Below, piece by piece: positions 46,566-57,494 of a stretch of DNA of 64,000 nucleotides (position 1 is its first letter; each line of letters starts with the position of its first letter). The DNA comes from Gyrodactylus bullatarudis. Lineage: Eukaryota; Platyhelminthes; Monogenea; Gyrodactylidea; Gyrodactylidae. The position numbers and the translations under genes are program-made. The DNA lies in the NCBI GenBank assembly GCA_012064415.1, contig SSNU01000224.1, positions 43,225-107,224 of the forward strand, in the 5' to 3' direction. Below the pieces are notes generated by a model that made no database searches, was not told where the DNA came from, and was given only the letters and a program-made list of their open reading frames with translations.

Positions 46566-46870
46566 GCTCTCGTTTACCTCATTGGTGAGAGAAAGAAAAC
46601 GAAAAAAGGTATAGTGGGCAGTTATAAATTGACAACTTTCTAAAAAGACAAAAGTATTAAACAGATCAAGATATGAATTTTACAACACGCTCCTCACCCT
46701 TTCGAAAAAAGTTGCAATGTCAAAATGAACCAATGGAAGTTCCCAAATGGACCAATGTAATATTATTTATATCTTAAGCGGGATAGAGTCTGAAGAGACC
46801 CGGCGAAATATAACGTTTATCACTCGAATATATGCTTGTTTTTCTCTAACTTTCCAATCAAACAATTAAA
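46566..46870 (+). mobile_element. PLE 3' end, family 2 pLTR, inverted partner of 43.6 kb
   Basis: Mirrors 43600-43833: GTGGGCAGTT...TTGACAACTTTCT, CTCCTCACCCTTTCGAAA and TGTCAAAATGAACC occur in reverse complement there. It carries an intact ribozyme. Indels distinguish the two arms. Confidence 0.65.
46778..46825 (+). ncRNA. hammerhead ribozyme, family 2 (stem III AACGTT)
   Basis: GCGGGATA, GAGT, CTGAAGA, G-ACCCGG-C, GAAA, stem III around AACGTT, TC, ACTC. Stem I is perfect (GAGT/ACTC), the core complete, and loop II CCCG pairs with upstream CGGG. The best family 2 copy. Confidence 0.8.
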
Positions 46871-48012
46871 AATGATTAAAAATTAATTTTAATAAATACA
46901 TAATTTACTCATTGCAACATAAACTAAATAGAAAATTTTGAAAAAATATGATTAATAAAATTATTATTTGATCAAATGTTTACATTCCTGAAATTAATTT
47001 GGTGTTTAGTTGAATTTATCAATTATAAGTCATACAACTCATAAGTCATCAAATATTGAATAATTAGTTAATAAATGAAAGTAGACAGTATTTCCATGGC
47101 AAAACTTTACGCCTCAAGATGTATTCATGAGTCAGAACATGTGACACGTTTTTTTAATGAAATGATTAATTTTGGTAAGGAACAATTACTATAATTGTAG
47201 GCGCAAAGTTTTTTTTGAGTAAATCATATACTGTAGTTTTCAGTATTTCGGAGCTCCTGCTTTGTGCATTCATAAGCTCGTGGAATGATTTTTCAAAGAT
47301 TGGAGATAAAATCATTTTGAAACTTCTAATCACAAAATAAAATTTATGTTGACTAGATAATTCACAGAAAAGCCGGGTTAATTGCATTTAGAAGTATTTT
47401 CAACTAGTTGTTGATATGTTTCACCAATTAGATTAACGGTTGGAATCATGAAAAACTAAGATAAATAGTATTAATAAATGTTTGTGCTGATTCTGAATCT
47501 GGTCTCAGATCTATTGAATTCCCTTAGAACCAGGTTCAATTCAAATTTCCTATTTACTTTAAATTTGAAATTCTCGTGAAGTGTTATACGAGCAAAATAA
47601 GGAAAAAAAATTTGGATTATAAGAGATTTTGGAAAACTTTGCAGTACTATTAGTTTAAAAGGCTGAATATGGTAAATAATGAAATTTCAATTGACCTAAG
47701 CCTTGCATTTCCATTTAATTCAAAATTCCGAATATTCTAAATACGAACCTGAAAAACTATACTTACAATGAAAATTCATGCCTGTAGAATATCAGAATCA
47801 TTCAAAAAACGTTTTCAGTCGATTGATGCAATTACAATCAAAAACCGAATTTCATTTCTTTAATAAAAAAGCTAAAAAAGTTTTAACGAACAGATAAATA
47901 AAGTGAAAAAGAACTTTTCATCTTTACTTGAATCTGAGGTATATCTAAAAGTTATAGAACGATTCAGACATCTGTTAGGGGCTTTCTCATTAACTTTAGA
48001 TAATCAACTGAA
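46871..48012. other. no recognisable feature
   Basis: No domain or repeat recognised. Confidence 0.4.
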
Positions 48013-48839
48013 ATAAATCAACGGGTCAATTACAAAAAGTCTAAGGGTAAAAGTCCTATTTTACAATTGGTCTAAGTCATTTTTACAAAAAGTCTAAGAT
48101 CTATTCGGTGTATTATCAAATGGTCTAAGTCTGTTTACAGAAAGTATAAGTGATATATGCGGGTATTATCATTTGGCCTAACAAATTTACACGTTCTATA
48201 ACTTTGCTTAAAATATTTATCAATTGGCTACTGAATCAGTAGTACTGATAGCATCCTTCCCTATTTGAAAATACATTGGTACCTCCACTTAGAGCAAACC
48301 CATTTTTAATATATTCTTATAACCATCATACCTACAAGTAGCATCGTGACAAAATGAATATTTAGAAGTTTTCTGACGAGAGATTTTTCGTCTCAGAAAG
48401 GTAATTTTTGCTAAAATTAACCTGCATAAGATTCGCTCTCTAACTAATTTTTACATATTGCACACAAAATTATGGCTTGAACACCATTCAATAGAGAATT
48501 AGAATTTTTAATTCAATGTTCTTTCTCAACATTGACAACAATTTGAAAAATGAAAGAAGCCGGAGTAAATTTGATTTACACTTTTTCCTATTGTAAACTT
48601 AGATTTGGCGTCAAAAAACTTAAGCCGATTGATAAATATTTTAAGCAAAGTTATAGAACGTGTAAATTTGTTAGGCCAAATGATAATACCCGCATATATC
48701 ACTTATACTTTCTGTAAACAGACTTAGACCATTTGATAATACACCGAATAGATCTTAGACTTTTTGTAAAAATGACTTAGACCAATTGTAAAATAGGACT
48801 TTTACCCTTAGACTTTTTGTAATTAACCCATAAATCAAC
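48013..48839. mobile_element. Mutator-like foldback element with 10-bp target duplication
   Basis: Element 48023-48829 has inverted arms of about 200 bp (48023-48230 and 48628-48829) starting GGGTCAATTACAAAAAG on the left and GGGTTAATTACAAAAAG on the right. ATAAATCAAC occurs on both sides (48013-48022, 48830-48839). Long TIRs and a 9-10 bp duplication fit MULE-type elements. The arms contain repeated TCTAAG blocks. No transposase. Confidence 0.8.
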
Positions 48840-48939
48840 TGACATAAATCTTTATGAACAACTCTTTCAGTTCAAATAATTTTTCATAAGATTTGTCAAT
48901 TGAGCAAACGTTTAGAGCATTTTTATAGATAAAAAAGAG

Positions 48940-49060
48940 GCTGAAAGTTAAAGGAATAAACGCTTTACTCAAACTCATCAGCCTCTTACAATCTAAGAGT
49001 CTTACATGCCAAATAAATACTAACACACAAAGATTAATAAAAATAATCTGATAGGCTCCC
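48940..49060 (-). repeat. decayed family 3 pLTR
   Basis: Minus strand TGTAAGAGGCTGATGAG and AAAGCGTTTATTCC match the family 3 ribozyme region, but the GAAA side and loop II are replaced by TTTGAGTAAA. Inactive remnant. Confidence 0.5.
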
Positions 49061-49620
49061 TTTGGTGATGGGGTGAGGAATATTCGGTGCCGGATTGTTA
49101 AATGAAATGGCGTGTAGTGATGATTAATATACAAGATATAGAAAATAATGATGTTTTTAGTTTTGATTTTTTCGTTATACAATTCGATATCTGTCGTCGA
49201 AAATTGGATAGAAAGTTTCAATATATTAATTTGAAAAGTTAAGTTGAATTGAACTTACATCTTGCTAGATTAAATTTGAAAAAAATATATTTAATTATTT
49301 AGTTTCTCAACAAACGCAATTGTAATTACGAAACTTGGTTTTTATTGGGGAAAACTATTGTTATTAAATAGATTTGAATTTAATCATCTAAATCGAACCC
49401 ATGAATGTATAGCAGGCTAGTCTGAAAATTCCTTTCTCTGATTCTGCGTCTTTACAGTGTAGCCCTAATATTTTTAAAGTTTACGAATTCTATTACTAAA
49501 CTTTATCAATAACTATTAAATCAATTTAAACATAATTCAACTATTAAATATTAATTAAACGTTTCAATAGAGGCTATGATTCAACAAGGAAAGTAATTTT
49601 CAGAAAGTTTAAGTTTCGAA

Positions 49621-49789
49621 GTCAAAATAACATTTCTAATGTGTGAAGGTGTTTCTCACCACATTACGTCATGACTCATAATCACTTTATCCATATGTAT
49701 AATCTATCAATCAATGAAACAGTGAGAAACCTTTTCTCCCTTCTGTCATATTATTATCACACATTAGAAATGTTATTTTAACCTTTGAC
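49621..49789. repeat. short foldback (MITE-like)
   Basis: GTCAAAATAACATTTCTAAT at 49621 is inverted at 49763-49789, with inner GTTTCTCAC/GTGAGAAAC pairs. The whole unit is about 170 bp, with no coding. Confidence 0.6.
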
Positions 49790-49879
49790 TTAAAACACCA
49801 GAGGGGAGGAGTTCCAGCATTCTATAAGTTTTGGTTAGATAAAGATTTAAGGATGATTATAGTTTGTTTTTTTAAGGAA

Positions 49880-50121
49880 TGCATAGAATTTCATTTGGTT
49901 CTAAACTTATAAGGAAGGTTAGAGAAGACGGACGTATATTATAGTGATGAACGTTATATTTAGCCGGGTCTCATCAGACTCTACCCCGGTAACATTTAAA
50001 TACTATTACAATGCAAAATATTCCCTGGCTTCCATTGGTCCATTTCGTGATTGTATTTTTAGGCCTCACTAGGGAGGGGTAAAGGTTTTCAAAGGGAAAA
50101 ACTCTGCCCACAACTAATTAT
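49880..50121 (-). repeat. family 2 pLTR of the 50-51 kb PLE
   Basis: It lies directly 3' of the minus-strand PLE stop codon. It aligns with the 7.3, 34.9 and 43.6 kb pLTRs (TGGTTCTAAACT, GGTTAGAGAA, AACGTTATATTT). Confidence 0.65.
49942..49990 (-). ncRNA. hammerhead ribozyme, family 2, core-mutated
   Basis: CTGATGA and stem III around AACGTT remain and CCGGG can pair with loop II CCCGG, but GAAA has become TAAA (conserved G12 lost), so self-cleavage is probably abolished. Confidence 0.6.
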
Positions 50122-51318
50122 CTATTTCTGCCTTTTCATAAACTGATCAATTTTCTGCTGACCACTGTCTCTACCTCGTTTTCTCTTCACTTTTGCACTA
50201 CTTTTCTTGTCGGTAATTACAGGTTGGGTCATAATTATATTATCAACTTCTGTTGACTTCTCGTGAGTTTCACTTTTATCCAACTCTTTGACTGTTGCTT
50301 GGGCTGTACTTTGAACTAGAATTGATTGATTATCGGCTTCAGCCAACTTCTCGTTGTTTTCATTATTGCGTCTAGTCTCCTTTGGCGTAGAGGATAAGGG
50401 GGGAGAAGAAAAAGTTGTGGGTTTAAGAATTTTACTTATTTTCTCGATTTGTTTGCGCTTTATGTGAACATCTCGACTCTTGAATCCCAATTTTCTCGCC
50501 AATTCTTTTTGGACGCACAAATCTGGTTTCAGCTTGGTGATGAAATGTCCTTCCGCACACCCAAGGTTGGTTTGTCTCACTTCCCTGGATTCGCTTGGAT
50601 TAACTTGATAAAGAATCTTAATATTAGAAGCATCTGCGCTGTGTCCTGTTGCTTGGATATGATGTTAGACTGCACTGTTGTACTTCGGCCATAAGTGTTC
50701 TCTCACTCTTTCACCAAGTGTTCTGGTTGTTTGACCAACATATGAAGATCCACATGCACAAGCAAATTGATAAATTACTCCTTTTCTTTTCAGCTTTGGA
50801 ATTTGGTCTTTGTTTCTATCGTTGATGAGCTTGGACGTCTTTGAGATTAGTTTCAGTTTTCTCCCAGGGAATTTTCGTTTGGTGATATTGGTTAACTTGT
50901 TTTTCACAATAGATCTACCAACATCTCCTTAATGTATTCAGTTGACACAAGTCTGTCAATGTTGAGGAAGGCATTGCCTATGACATTCTTTTTGGTTTCT
51001 TCGGCGAAAGCTATAAAATGGTAAGAGTTGTGTTGGAACGCTCGTCTTCCTGTATATCTTTGTTATTGCAATTGTACCGTTCCGCGTAATTTCAAAATCA
51101 AGGAAATTGATTTTGCCTTCTTCTTCCATCTCATTCATGAACTTGACATTTTGGTGGATTGTGTTCAAGTTTTGACAAATCTCATTACCGTCCTTGTCGC
51201 TGTCCATCACCAGAAAATCACAAAAAATTTCATGCTCTTTCGAATGGTGTAACACTTTTAATATAAAAAGTTTGAATAAAAGAGTTATTTTATCTTTGTT
51301 ATAATTCATCCTAGACAA
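50122..51318 (-). pseudogene. PLE RT post-palm, thumb and GIY-YIG endonuclease
   Basis: Minus strand: NTIHQNVKFMNEMEEEGKIN, INFLDFEITRNG and KIYRKTSVPTQLLPFYSF (post-palm and thumb), a broken stretch near 50.95, then TKRKFPGRKLKLISKTSKLI, GVIYQFACACGSSYVGQTTR with TLGERVREHL (GIY-YIG Tyr pair and Arg), a stop at about 50665, FITKLKPDLCVQKELARKL, and a long basic tail with VKRKRGRD and QKIDQFMKRQK. Motifs A-C are missing, so it is 5'-truncated. The tail is the longest in the window. Its pLTR lies to the left. Three breaks (two stops and a frame change) make it inactive. Confidence 0.82.
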
Positions 51319-51479
51319 TTTTTATTAATGCATTGGAAAAAGGAGAAAATTCTCTTTCGAATGATATATAATGAGCAAAACCTAGTTAAAGTATATTAAT
51401 TTTAAGGTGGTTTAAAGAATTGAGGATGAAGTGAAAAACTGCTTATTTCTTATTTGCTAATGAGTTCTCAACGCTGATT

Positions 51480-51568
51480 GGTTGGAATTTTGAGGCATAG
51501 AGGTATAAAATCAAGCTTATGTGATATATTCAATTTATCTCGAGTCATCATGTGTGAAATTGACTGTA
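51480..51568 (-). repeat. single end of the CAGTCAATT TIR family (inverted)
   Basis: Reverse complement reads TA-CAGTCAATTTCACACATG, then TTTTATACCTCTATGCC and ACCAATCAG, like 44443-44560. Confidence 0.5.
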
Positions 51569-51931
51569 TTACAAATTATAAAAATACTTAATAATTTCAT
51601 TTAAACTTTTTTTTCGAAATAAATAAACATTTTAGTTTTAAAAAAGATTAAACTTTTGATTTTGTTACATATTACTAAACAAAGGTATGTACTAACGCTC
51701 ACTTATTCATTATAATGCAAATTATTCTGAACTGAAACACTCTTACCTCAAGCCAAATAGAGAGGCGAACAGTCTGATGACTTGGTAAAAGACTTTAACC
51801 GAGAATTAGTCTTCATCTTGTTGGAGTTTAGACCATGCTAGTCTGACCTTTGGAATACATAAAAAATCAGGGTGAACAAATACATACTAAAGAAGGAAAA
51901 TTGAGCAAAGTAAGAAGATGCCAGATTGTTT

Positions 51932-51981
51932 CACAAATAAAGATCTCTATTTCGGGCATACTCATCAGTGTGATACATGCC
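51932..51981 (-). ncRNA. hammerhead ribozyme, family 3 (stem III AGATCT)
   Basis: Minus strand: GGCAT-GTAT-CACA, CTGATGA, G-TATGCC-C, GAAA, stem III ATAGA/TTTAT around GATC, TT, TGTG. Stem I CACA/TGTG is perfect, as is GGCAT/ATGCC. Sense to the endonuclease ORF. Confidence 0.82.
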
Positions 51982-52208
51982 ATATAAATACAGGTTTAAC
52001 AAATTTGAAAGGGATGGCCTTATTGGTCCAAATTTAAATAGTTATACAATTGGCTTCTCCCTGTTACCAGGTCAGAGAAATTAATGTAAGAGATCTGAAT
52101 TATAATTATTCGAAATTTGTACAATGAAAGTGATAATTATTATTATAGTCAGCGTTTAGTGAAAAGAAAATTTAGTTCTGTTAGCGAATCAGGATAATTA
52201 GGGTTTGA

Positions 52209-52711
52209 TCATTGTGTTGCTACGAAGAACTTGGTAATTTGTTGGTTCGTTTCTGTCTTTTCTCGTCTTCTTTTCATTGGAGGGGGTTGTGATCCTGCTG
52301 GTTTTTTCTCCCTCGGTTTTGGTAGGCTCATTGGTTTCACATGATTCTTTTGTACACATAGATTTGGCTTTTTTCGTTAATAAGGTAAGCTTCAGCTGCT
52401 TTCAAAATGTAACCGTTTTTCCCTGACGGTTTGTAAATAATTTCAAAGTTTTGGGGGGAAACTTGGGCATTACATGTTTTTAGATGCTCTCTGATCGCGG
52501 TTTGGCCCTTGTAGAGATGTTCATCAATCCTGTCCTCGAGTCGCCTTGTTGTCCGTCCAATGTACATTGAATTGCATGGACATTGAAATTTGTAAACGAC
52601 GTTGCTCTTCTTCCAGGTATCCAATTCGTCTTTTGAGTTGTTTGTAAATAATTTCTGGGTCTGAAAAATCGTTCTTAGGTTTCTCTCTGGATAGGTTTCA
52701 CTGAATACTTG
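52209..52711 (-). pseudogene. PLE GIY-YIG endonuclease, one frameshift
   Basis: Minus strand: VFSETYPERNLRTIFQTQKL, VVYKFQCPCNSMYIGRTTRR with LEDRIDEHL (GIY-YIG Tyr pair and Arg region), QTAIREHLKTC, FEIIYKPSGKNGYILKAAEA, then a frameshift near 52375 at AYLINEK. The other frame continues PNLCVQKNHVKPMSLPKP, a basic PPPMKRRREK patch and QITKFFVATQ before the stop at 52209. It is a sister of the 29.2-29.7 kb ORF. The upstream stretch open to 52774 is opposite-arm sequence, not part of the protein. Confidence 0.82.
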
Positions 52712-53004
52712 GCTTGAAGACGAGAAAAGACAGAAACGAACCAACAAATTACCAAGTTCTTCGTAGCAACACAATGATCAAACCCTAATTATCCTGATTC
52801 GCTAACAGAACTAAATTTTCTTTTCACTAAACGCTGACTACAATAATAATTATCACTTTCATTGTACAAATTTCGAATAATTATAATTCAGATCTCTTAC
52901 ATTAATTTCTCTGACCTGGTAACAGGGAGAAGCCAATTGTATAACTATTTAAATTTGGACCAATAAGGCCATCCCTTTCAAATTTGTTAAACCTGTATTT
53001 ATAT

Positions 53005-53054
53005 GGCATGTATCACACTGATGAGTATGCCCGAAATAGAGATCTTTATTTGTG
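53005..53054 (+). ncRNA. hammerhead ribozyme, family 3 (stem III AGATCT)
   Basis: Plus-strand twin of 51932-51981 with the same perfect stem I, core and GGCAT/ATGCC pairing. Confidence 0.82.
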
Positions 53055-53092
53055 AAACAATCTGGCATCTTCTTACTTTGCTCAATTTTCCT

Positions 53093-55239
53093 ATGTCATC
53101 GGTAGCTCAGCTCAAAACACTTTCGAAGAACACTTAACTCAACTAAAGAAGGGTCATCTTCTTTTTTTCTCTCTCTCTCCGTCCCCCCTCTACTTTATCA
53201 TTCACCTTAGAAGGATCACATATATAATACTATTGTCTACACCCAACGACTCCCCGCGTTTTTATAGCATTGAAATTAAAAGAAAATGAACTATGAAACT
53301 TTGATTTACAATCAAGATTTAGTATTCTGAAATTTCAATCTCTTGAATCACATCCGAAAAACTTGCAGAACTAATACTCAGAGATACATCATATTTTTCC
53401 GGGTTTTATCATTCCAGAATAGCTTGCATCAGTAAATTTAGAGATTCTCTTACCCCTTTTTAAACATTTATATTTAGCTTTACTATTTTTCTAAATGACT
53501 AATTTTTTTTCACTTCAGTTATTCCTTTTAGTGAGCTTATTTTTCGTGTTTGAATTGCATGATTTACTAACACTTAGACACCCTACAAACAAACACTTTT
53601 GCAGATTTGTAACTTAGAGGTTATTTACTAGCATACTTAAATTGGGATGTAAAAATTGATGAGTTTGCCAGAATTACAGAGCTTTTCTCTTTTAAAATCG
53701 TCTTTCTTAATCGATAGATAGCATTTCCGTAGTCAAAACAGAAATTCTGGCTCTTCGTATGTCAGACAAACAGTCAATTTCTTATTCTCAGAACATCAAA
53801 ACAAGACCAATTAATTAATTTATTTTAACCTACAATTTACGAGTCATAGGAGATTCGAAAAAAAACAGATACCGGGGGTTAGTTATGATCATAAGTTGTC
53901 GTCAATTTTTCTGATTTCTCATTTTGATTTTGAAAGTTTTGTTAGTCTTTTTGAAAAAATACTCATTAGTTTTATCAAATATTAAGGAAAATATCACGGG
54001 TTATTTTATTTTATTCTACTCACTCAAAGTTTCTATTCAGTATTTTTTATTTATATAGCAGAATTGATGTTTAATAATTCATGTACTTGCATAGTATTAG
54101 ATTTAATCAGTCTATGTTCCAAGTTTATTCTATTAAGCATGGCATTTAAACGTATATTGAGTTTAATCAAAGAGAATACTCTGTACATTTTTTGATAGAA
54201 ATCAAAGTCATAATAAGAATCTTTTTCTGAGTAATTTTTTCTAAAAAGTAACAAAATCAATATTTTCCGATAAGTCTTTTAAAATTATCTTTTCTAGATG
54301 ATTTTTAACTCCAGAATCTTATATATTTTGTAATCTTTTTTTGCGAATGATAAATTATTTCAACGATATTAGTCCCGAACTTCATCGATTATATTCTTCA
54401 TGAATTTAGAACATAAAAATATATCGATTTGAAGTCTAGCATCCCATAGAAATAATAGAGAAATCTTAAAATTTAATTAAACTTTACTGTTTATCAATCT
54501 TGAAAAACTCACAAACATCAATATGCTTCACCTCAAAAATCCTTAGAATGAAAGTTAATGAATAGTAATTTTTTTGCCTCAAACCATCATGGACCATATA
54601 CTTTCATGATAAAAACAAAATCTCTTCAAATTTACTGTTGGACTCTCAAAGGACCAAGATTTATTTTTGAAGATTTATTCTTATAATATTTCAAATATTC
54701 AATACCGTCCAAACTCATTTTGATACAAACATGTTAGATTTGTAGAAATATATCTGAAAATTATCTTTTATTAATCTGATTTTCTTAGATTTAGATTCTA
54801 TTTTCTGAAAGTTTGTAATTTTTGAATTATCAATCAATTTCTTCAATTTTCGATCCTTTTCTCCCACAATTAGGATCACGCGATTTGTAATCGGTTTTTT
54901 CGAAAACTTTTACAAATAAGCGCATGAAAAATACATGGTACCAATATCGAAAGTCTTCAATTTAAGTTCAATTTCCCCGATAACATCGCCAAATAAGCCT
55001 ATTTTATTTGAAATTTATCAGCTAAACTTTTCGATTTGAGTTTATATCAGCAAAAATGTCTAAATTCGCTTTTTTATTTGCATTTGACTCAGCTTCGACA
55101 TCACTAATATTTACGTCAGATATAAAAGACTTTATTTTTAATGCAACACTAACTTCCTGCATGACTATCGCCCACTATTCCCTATTATAAGAAATAAGTG
55201 GATCCTTTATACAATGAACCCATCGATTGGGGGTCTAGG
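53093..55239. other. no recognisable feature
   Basis: A short CT-rich tract lies at about 53160-53190. No genes or long repeats recognised. Confidence 0.4.
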
Positions 55240-55350
55240 ATTATTACTCACAAGGGGAAATAGGAAAAAAGGGGGTCTGCTACACAATGGTTCGAATATA
55301 ACGTGTTTTTTTGCTTTGCTAAATAGAGGGGCTCTCAATCATGTCAAAAG
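55240..55350 (-). repeat. dispersed repeat, other copy at 30789-30897
   Basis: The reverse complement (TTGAGAGCCCCTCTATTTA, then TGTAGCAGACCCCC, TCCTATTTC) matches 30789-30897 in order. Just left, ACCCATCGATTGGG resembles the end of the nested foldback at 31.75 kb, so both may belong to one element family. Confidence 0.5.
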
Positions 55351-55607
55351 ACCCATTTAAAGAATTGACAATTAAATGCCCTCAATAATTTGGAAACAAA
55401 ACCAAATAATCCTTTGTGCTATCTCGATAATGATCTCACTAATAGTATAGGGTGCAAATTCATTTCCCTGATTGTACATATCAACACGTCTCTATTTCTG
55501 GCAAAAAGTAAGTATAACATCCTGAAAAGATTGATGCATATGTCACCCTTTAAGTCCTGATTAAGGAAATACAAAAATTTCGTGTACTCATCCTAGTACA
55601 TCTCATG

Positions 55608-56388
55608 AATAAAATTTATGATAGAAATAAAATTTATGGTTTGTTTTTTTCATGCCATATGCTCTATTAATAGAAATATTTACATTTTGAAATAGGGGCT
55701 AAAAAGGTTAAAAGTGATGAAATAACATATCTATATACAATAATAGTAAAAAAAGTTGGCTAAACAAAAGATGAGCATAACACCCTATAATTGTTAATAT
55801 ATCCCTTGTAAGTAGTTATGTGATATAAAAATATAATATGATTAATTAAAATGTTCAATAAAAAGCATTAAATACTCACAATATAAATTTATTGACAATA
55901 TGACTTTACATCAAACTTTTCAGAACTAGTTCAGCAATAATTCCTGGATCAAGGTCAATGTCCAACTGAATATAAGAAGATTGGCAAGTTTTAATCCAAC
56001 ACAATTATATTTGATCCTCAGTTATCAATAAAATTACATTTAACACTTCAACATAAGACTAATTTCTCTCATTGACTTAAGTACTAAAAAATTTTTGAGA
56101 ATGCTACATGTGTAAACAAAACATATTATTTAAAATTACAATTTTTATTTAAATTAACTCAATAGAAGACAACAAATATTCATCATACTTAAAAATCATC
56201 ATGCCTCAATTTTCCTATCAGTGAGATATCTTTTAAGAATGGTATTTACTATTATTGTATATAGATATGTTATTTCATTACTTTTAACCTTTTTAGCCCC
56301 TATTTCAAAATGTAAATATTTCTATTAATAGAGCATATGGCATGAAAAAAACAAACCATAAATTTTATTTCTATGATAAATAAAATAT
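55608..56388. mobile_element. foldback element with about 140-bp arms
   Basis: TTTATGGTTTGTTTTTTTCA, CATATGCTCTATTAATAGA and AAATAGGGGCTAAAAAGG (55632-55712) are inverted at 56269-56360. The interior has no coding. It ends about 180 bp before the Merlin relic. Target duplication not resolved. Confidence 0.62.
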
Positions 56389-56564
56389 AAAGGAATATTT
56401 GGATCTTTTTCCAAATTATCGAGGTTTTGTTAATTAATTAATTTTTCAGGGACATTCTTTTCTGGCTCAAGGTTTGCAATAGTCCAGATCTTAACTATAA
56501 TCTATATGGTTCTTAAGTCAGCTACGAATCTAACTTAATATGTGAAATTGTCAAGATATCGGTT

Positions 56565-57058
56565 CCAACTACCATTGATTGTACCCACTTTGTTCGAGAC
56601 GTCTTTGTTGAATGATTTCTCAATCAAAATCTTGTTGTTGGGGGTTTCACAAAAGAAGTTCAAGTTGACAAAACTCATGTTGTCAGAAGAAAATTCCATA
56701 GGGAACGAGAACTTGCTACTCAAGTATGGATCTTCGGTGGCGTTAATGAAGATGGAAAAATCTTAATGCAAATTGTTGAAGAGCGAAATAACTCTTCATT
56801 CTCTGGTTCGATAGCATATTACTCCAGGTTCACACTTTGTCAGTGATGAATGGAAAGGATATACAGATTTGAAGAAGTACGGATACTCATGATCCACTGT
56901 ATGTCACTGTTAACAAAGAGGGTCCGCATACAAATAGAATTGAAGTATTTCAAACGAATGTTCAAGAATATATGAAACAAGAGAGAATAATTGATTCTTA
57001 TATATCTGAATATCTATTCAAGAGTTTATTAAAATCATGCATGAACTTAAATGAATAA
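56565..57058 (+). pseudogene. Merlin (ISXO2/IS1595-type) transposase relic B
   Basis: In order: NLVVGGFTKEVQVDKTHVVR with the first Asp (about 56668), RKFHRERELATQVWIFGGVN, ILMQIVEERN, VSDEWKGYTDLKKYGYS with the second Asp (about 56845), and GPHTNRIEVFQTNVQEYM with the HTN-IE block (about 56935), then a C-terminal YISEYLFKSLL. All three catalytic residues are readable but in different frames (breaks near 56840 and 56910). It is clearly diverged from relic A at 27.7 kb. Confidence 0.78.
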
Positions 57059-57494
57059 ATAGTATTCTCAATAAACTTAAGTTTTTAAAATATCAACTAC
57101 AGTATATGAAAGTTGAGTTAACTGGAAATGGATTTTTTGTAATAAAATGTTTATTATGGATTGATACGTAACTTCGTTGTAATTTCTATATGCTCATCAA
57201 ATTAACTACAGTACTCCCTCTTTAATAACTGCGTGAAAGTTATCCCTCTAAATTCTACTCCTCAAAAATCTCTTTTGTAAATCGTGACTACTTGTAAGCA
57301 GACATATTTACCCAAAAAAAGGCTAAAAATTAATTTTCAACCAAATTAATACCTTTCCAAAGAGATTTTTCTATACCATGTTTAGTAGGGCTATTTCTAA
57401 TAGAATTTGCAGAAAGTATCTTTCTTTTCTTGAAATCTTAAAAATCATTTGGGGTTGGGGCTATAATAATGACTAATGTTCGTATTGTTTTAGG
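57059..57494. other. no recognisable feature
   Basis: A+T-rich spacer. Confidence 0.35.

Larger units (their letters stand above)
51894..53092. mobile_element. PLE foldback: endonuclease between 377-bp inverted arms
   Basis: The arms 51894-52270 and 52716-53092 are both 377 nt and almost identical in inverted orientation. The arm covers the last coding codons, the stop, the 3' region, the pLTR and a family 3 ribozyme. The minus-strand copy also holds the endonuclease (52711-52209), while the plus-strand copy is cut within the ORF tail. This shows directly that two differently 5'-truncated PLE 3' ends were joined head-to-head. Confidence 0.88.

Noticed and set aside
51480..51568. GTCATCATG...GAAAT as a further hammerhead
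   Set aside because: It lacks CTGANGA in either strand, has no stem I, and its neighbours show it is the TA-CAGTC end of a TIR family.
52716..52774. Apparent N-terminal extension of the endonuclease frame
   Set aside because: These codons lie in the inverted arm, so they are antisense tail sequence joined by the foldback junction.
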